The notes under the pieces were generated by a model, which had not been told where the DNA came from, searched no databases, and saw only the letters and a program-made list of their open reading frames with translations. A stretch of DNA of 5,280 nt from Acidobacteriota bacterium (lineage in GTDB: Bacteria > Acidobacteriota > Terriglobia > Terriglobales > Acidobacteriaceae). The DNA is taken from positions 1-5,280 of the forward strand of contig JAFAPG010000704.1 in assembly GCA_019247235.1 (NCBI GenBank). Reading direction: 5' to 3'. Below, one piece after another: positions 5,161 to 5,280 of this stretch. The position numbers and the translations under genes are program-made. Position 1 is the stretch's first letter; each line of letters starts with the position of its first letter.

Positions 5161-5240
5161 GGACGCTTCCCTTCATTTGTAGTGGTTGGTCTTACAGTTT
5201 CCACTGTGGCACACTCGATGCCTCTTTGTCGGGGGCGTCC
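5161..5240 (-). ncRNA. Candidate IS110 bridge RNA region in the element's non-coding end
   Basis: IS110-group elements carry a structured bridge RNA in the non-coding end upstream of the transposase gene, which is this stretch on the minus strand. The outer sequences GGACGC and GCGTCC (5235-5240 and 5161-5166) can pair. Inside lies a perfect hairpin, ACAGT-GGAA-ACTGT on the minus strand (5207-5194), with a GNRA-type loop. The IS end itself cannot be placed and the other end of the element is gone. The assignment rests on position plus two stems and is tentative. Beyond 5240 I see nothing to call. Confidence 0.35.
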
Positions 5241-5280
5241 ATTCCATTGCTTCCGTTATGACCCAGAACGAAGTAGATGA

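Overview
The window looks like an accessory or genomic-island region of a soil- or environment-type bacterium with moderate to slightly high GC. The genes (a small four-helix membrane protein, DUF1801, DUF433/DUF5615, a Fic protein with winged helix, an IS110 transposase) resemble what is common in Acidobacteriota and Proteobacteria. The phylum is a guess and no gene here is decisive.

Layout, left to right. Positions 1-115 hold a REP-like repeat fragment and a leader. Then come a small integral membrane protein (116-553, +) and a DUF1801 (YdhG-like) protein (589-1017, +), 35 nt apart and probably co-transcribed. A non-coding stretch with a candidate promoter leads to a DUF433 antitoxin-type gene (1294-1554, +). 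Its stop overlaps, in an ATGA arrangement, the start of a DUF5615 (PIN-like) toxin gene that is clearly broken (1551-~1740). On the minus strand, a class II Fic protein with a C-terminal winged helix (3953-2892) is followed after 54 nt by a membrane-anchored beta-propeller-like protein (2837-1758). The Fic start codon lies in the last unit of a 10-bp tandem repeat (minus strand GGTATAAATG). A second block of the same repeat lies about 58 bp further upstream, and the best promoter overlaps the repeats.

The right-hand part (4130-5280) is decayed. It contains the 3' part of a tRNA-Gln(CUG)-like gene running from the anticodon arm to CCA, which is the usual footprint of a tyrosine-recombinase attachment site. 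Next come an unrecognised ORF with a possible late frameshift (4328-4660) and a cbrC/UPF0167 gene with a frameshift and a truncation (4713-4903). The latter abuts the N-terminal third of an IS110 transposase on the opposite strand (5157-4904), also frameshifted. The non-coding end of the IS110 element (5161-5240) contains stem-loops compatible with a bridge RNA.

Interpretation: the region combines two toxin-type modules (DUF433/DUF5615 with a dead toxin; a self-inhibited Fic protein that may regulate itself through iteron-like operators) with remnants of integration and transposition. The most interesting points are the Fic repeat/promoter/start-codon overlap, the tRNA fragment as a predicted island boundary, and the cbrC::IS110 junction. 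Several single-base frameshifts in the right half could be true decay or sequencing error, and the sequence alone does not decide.
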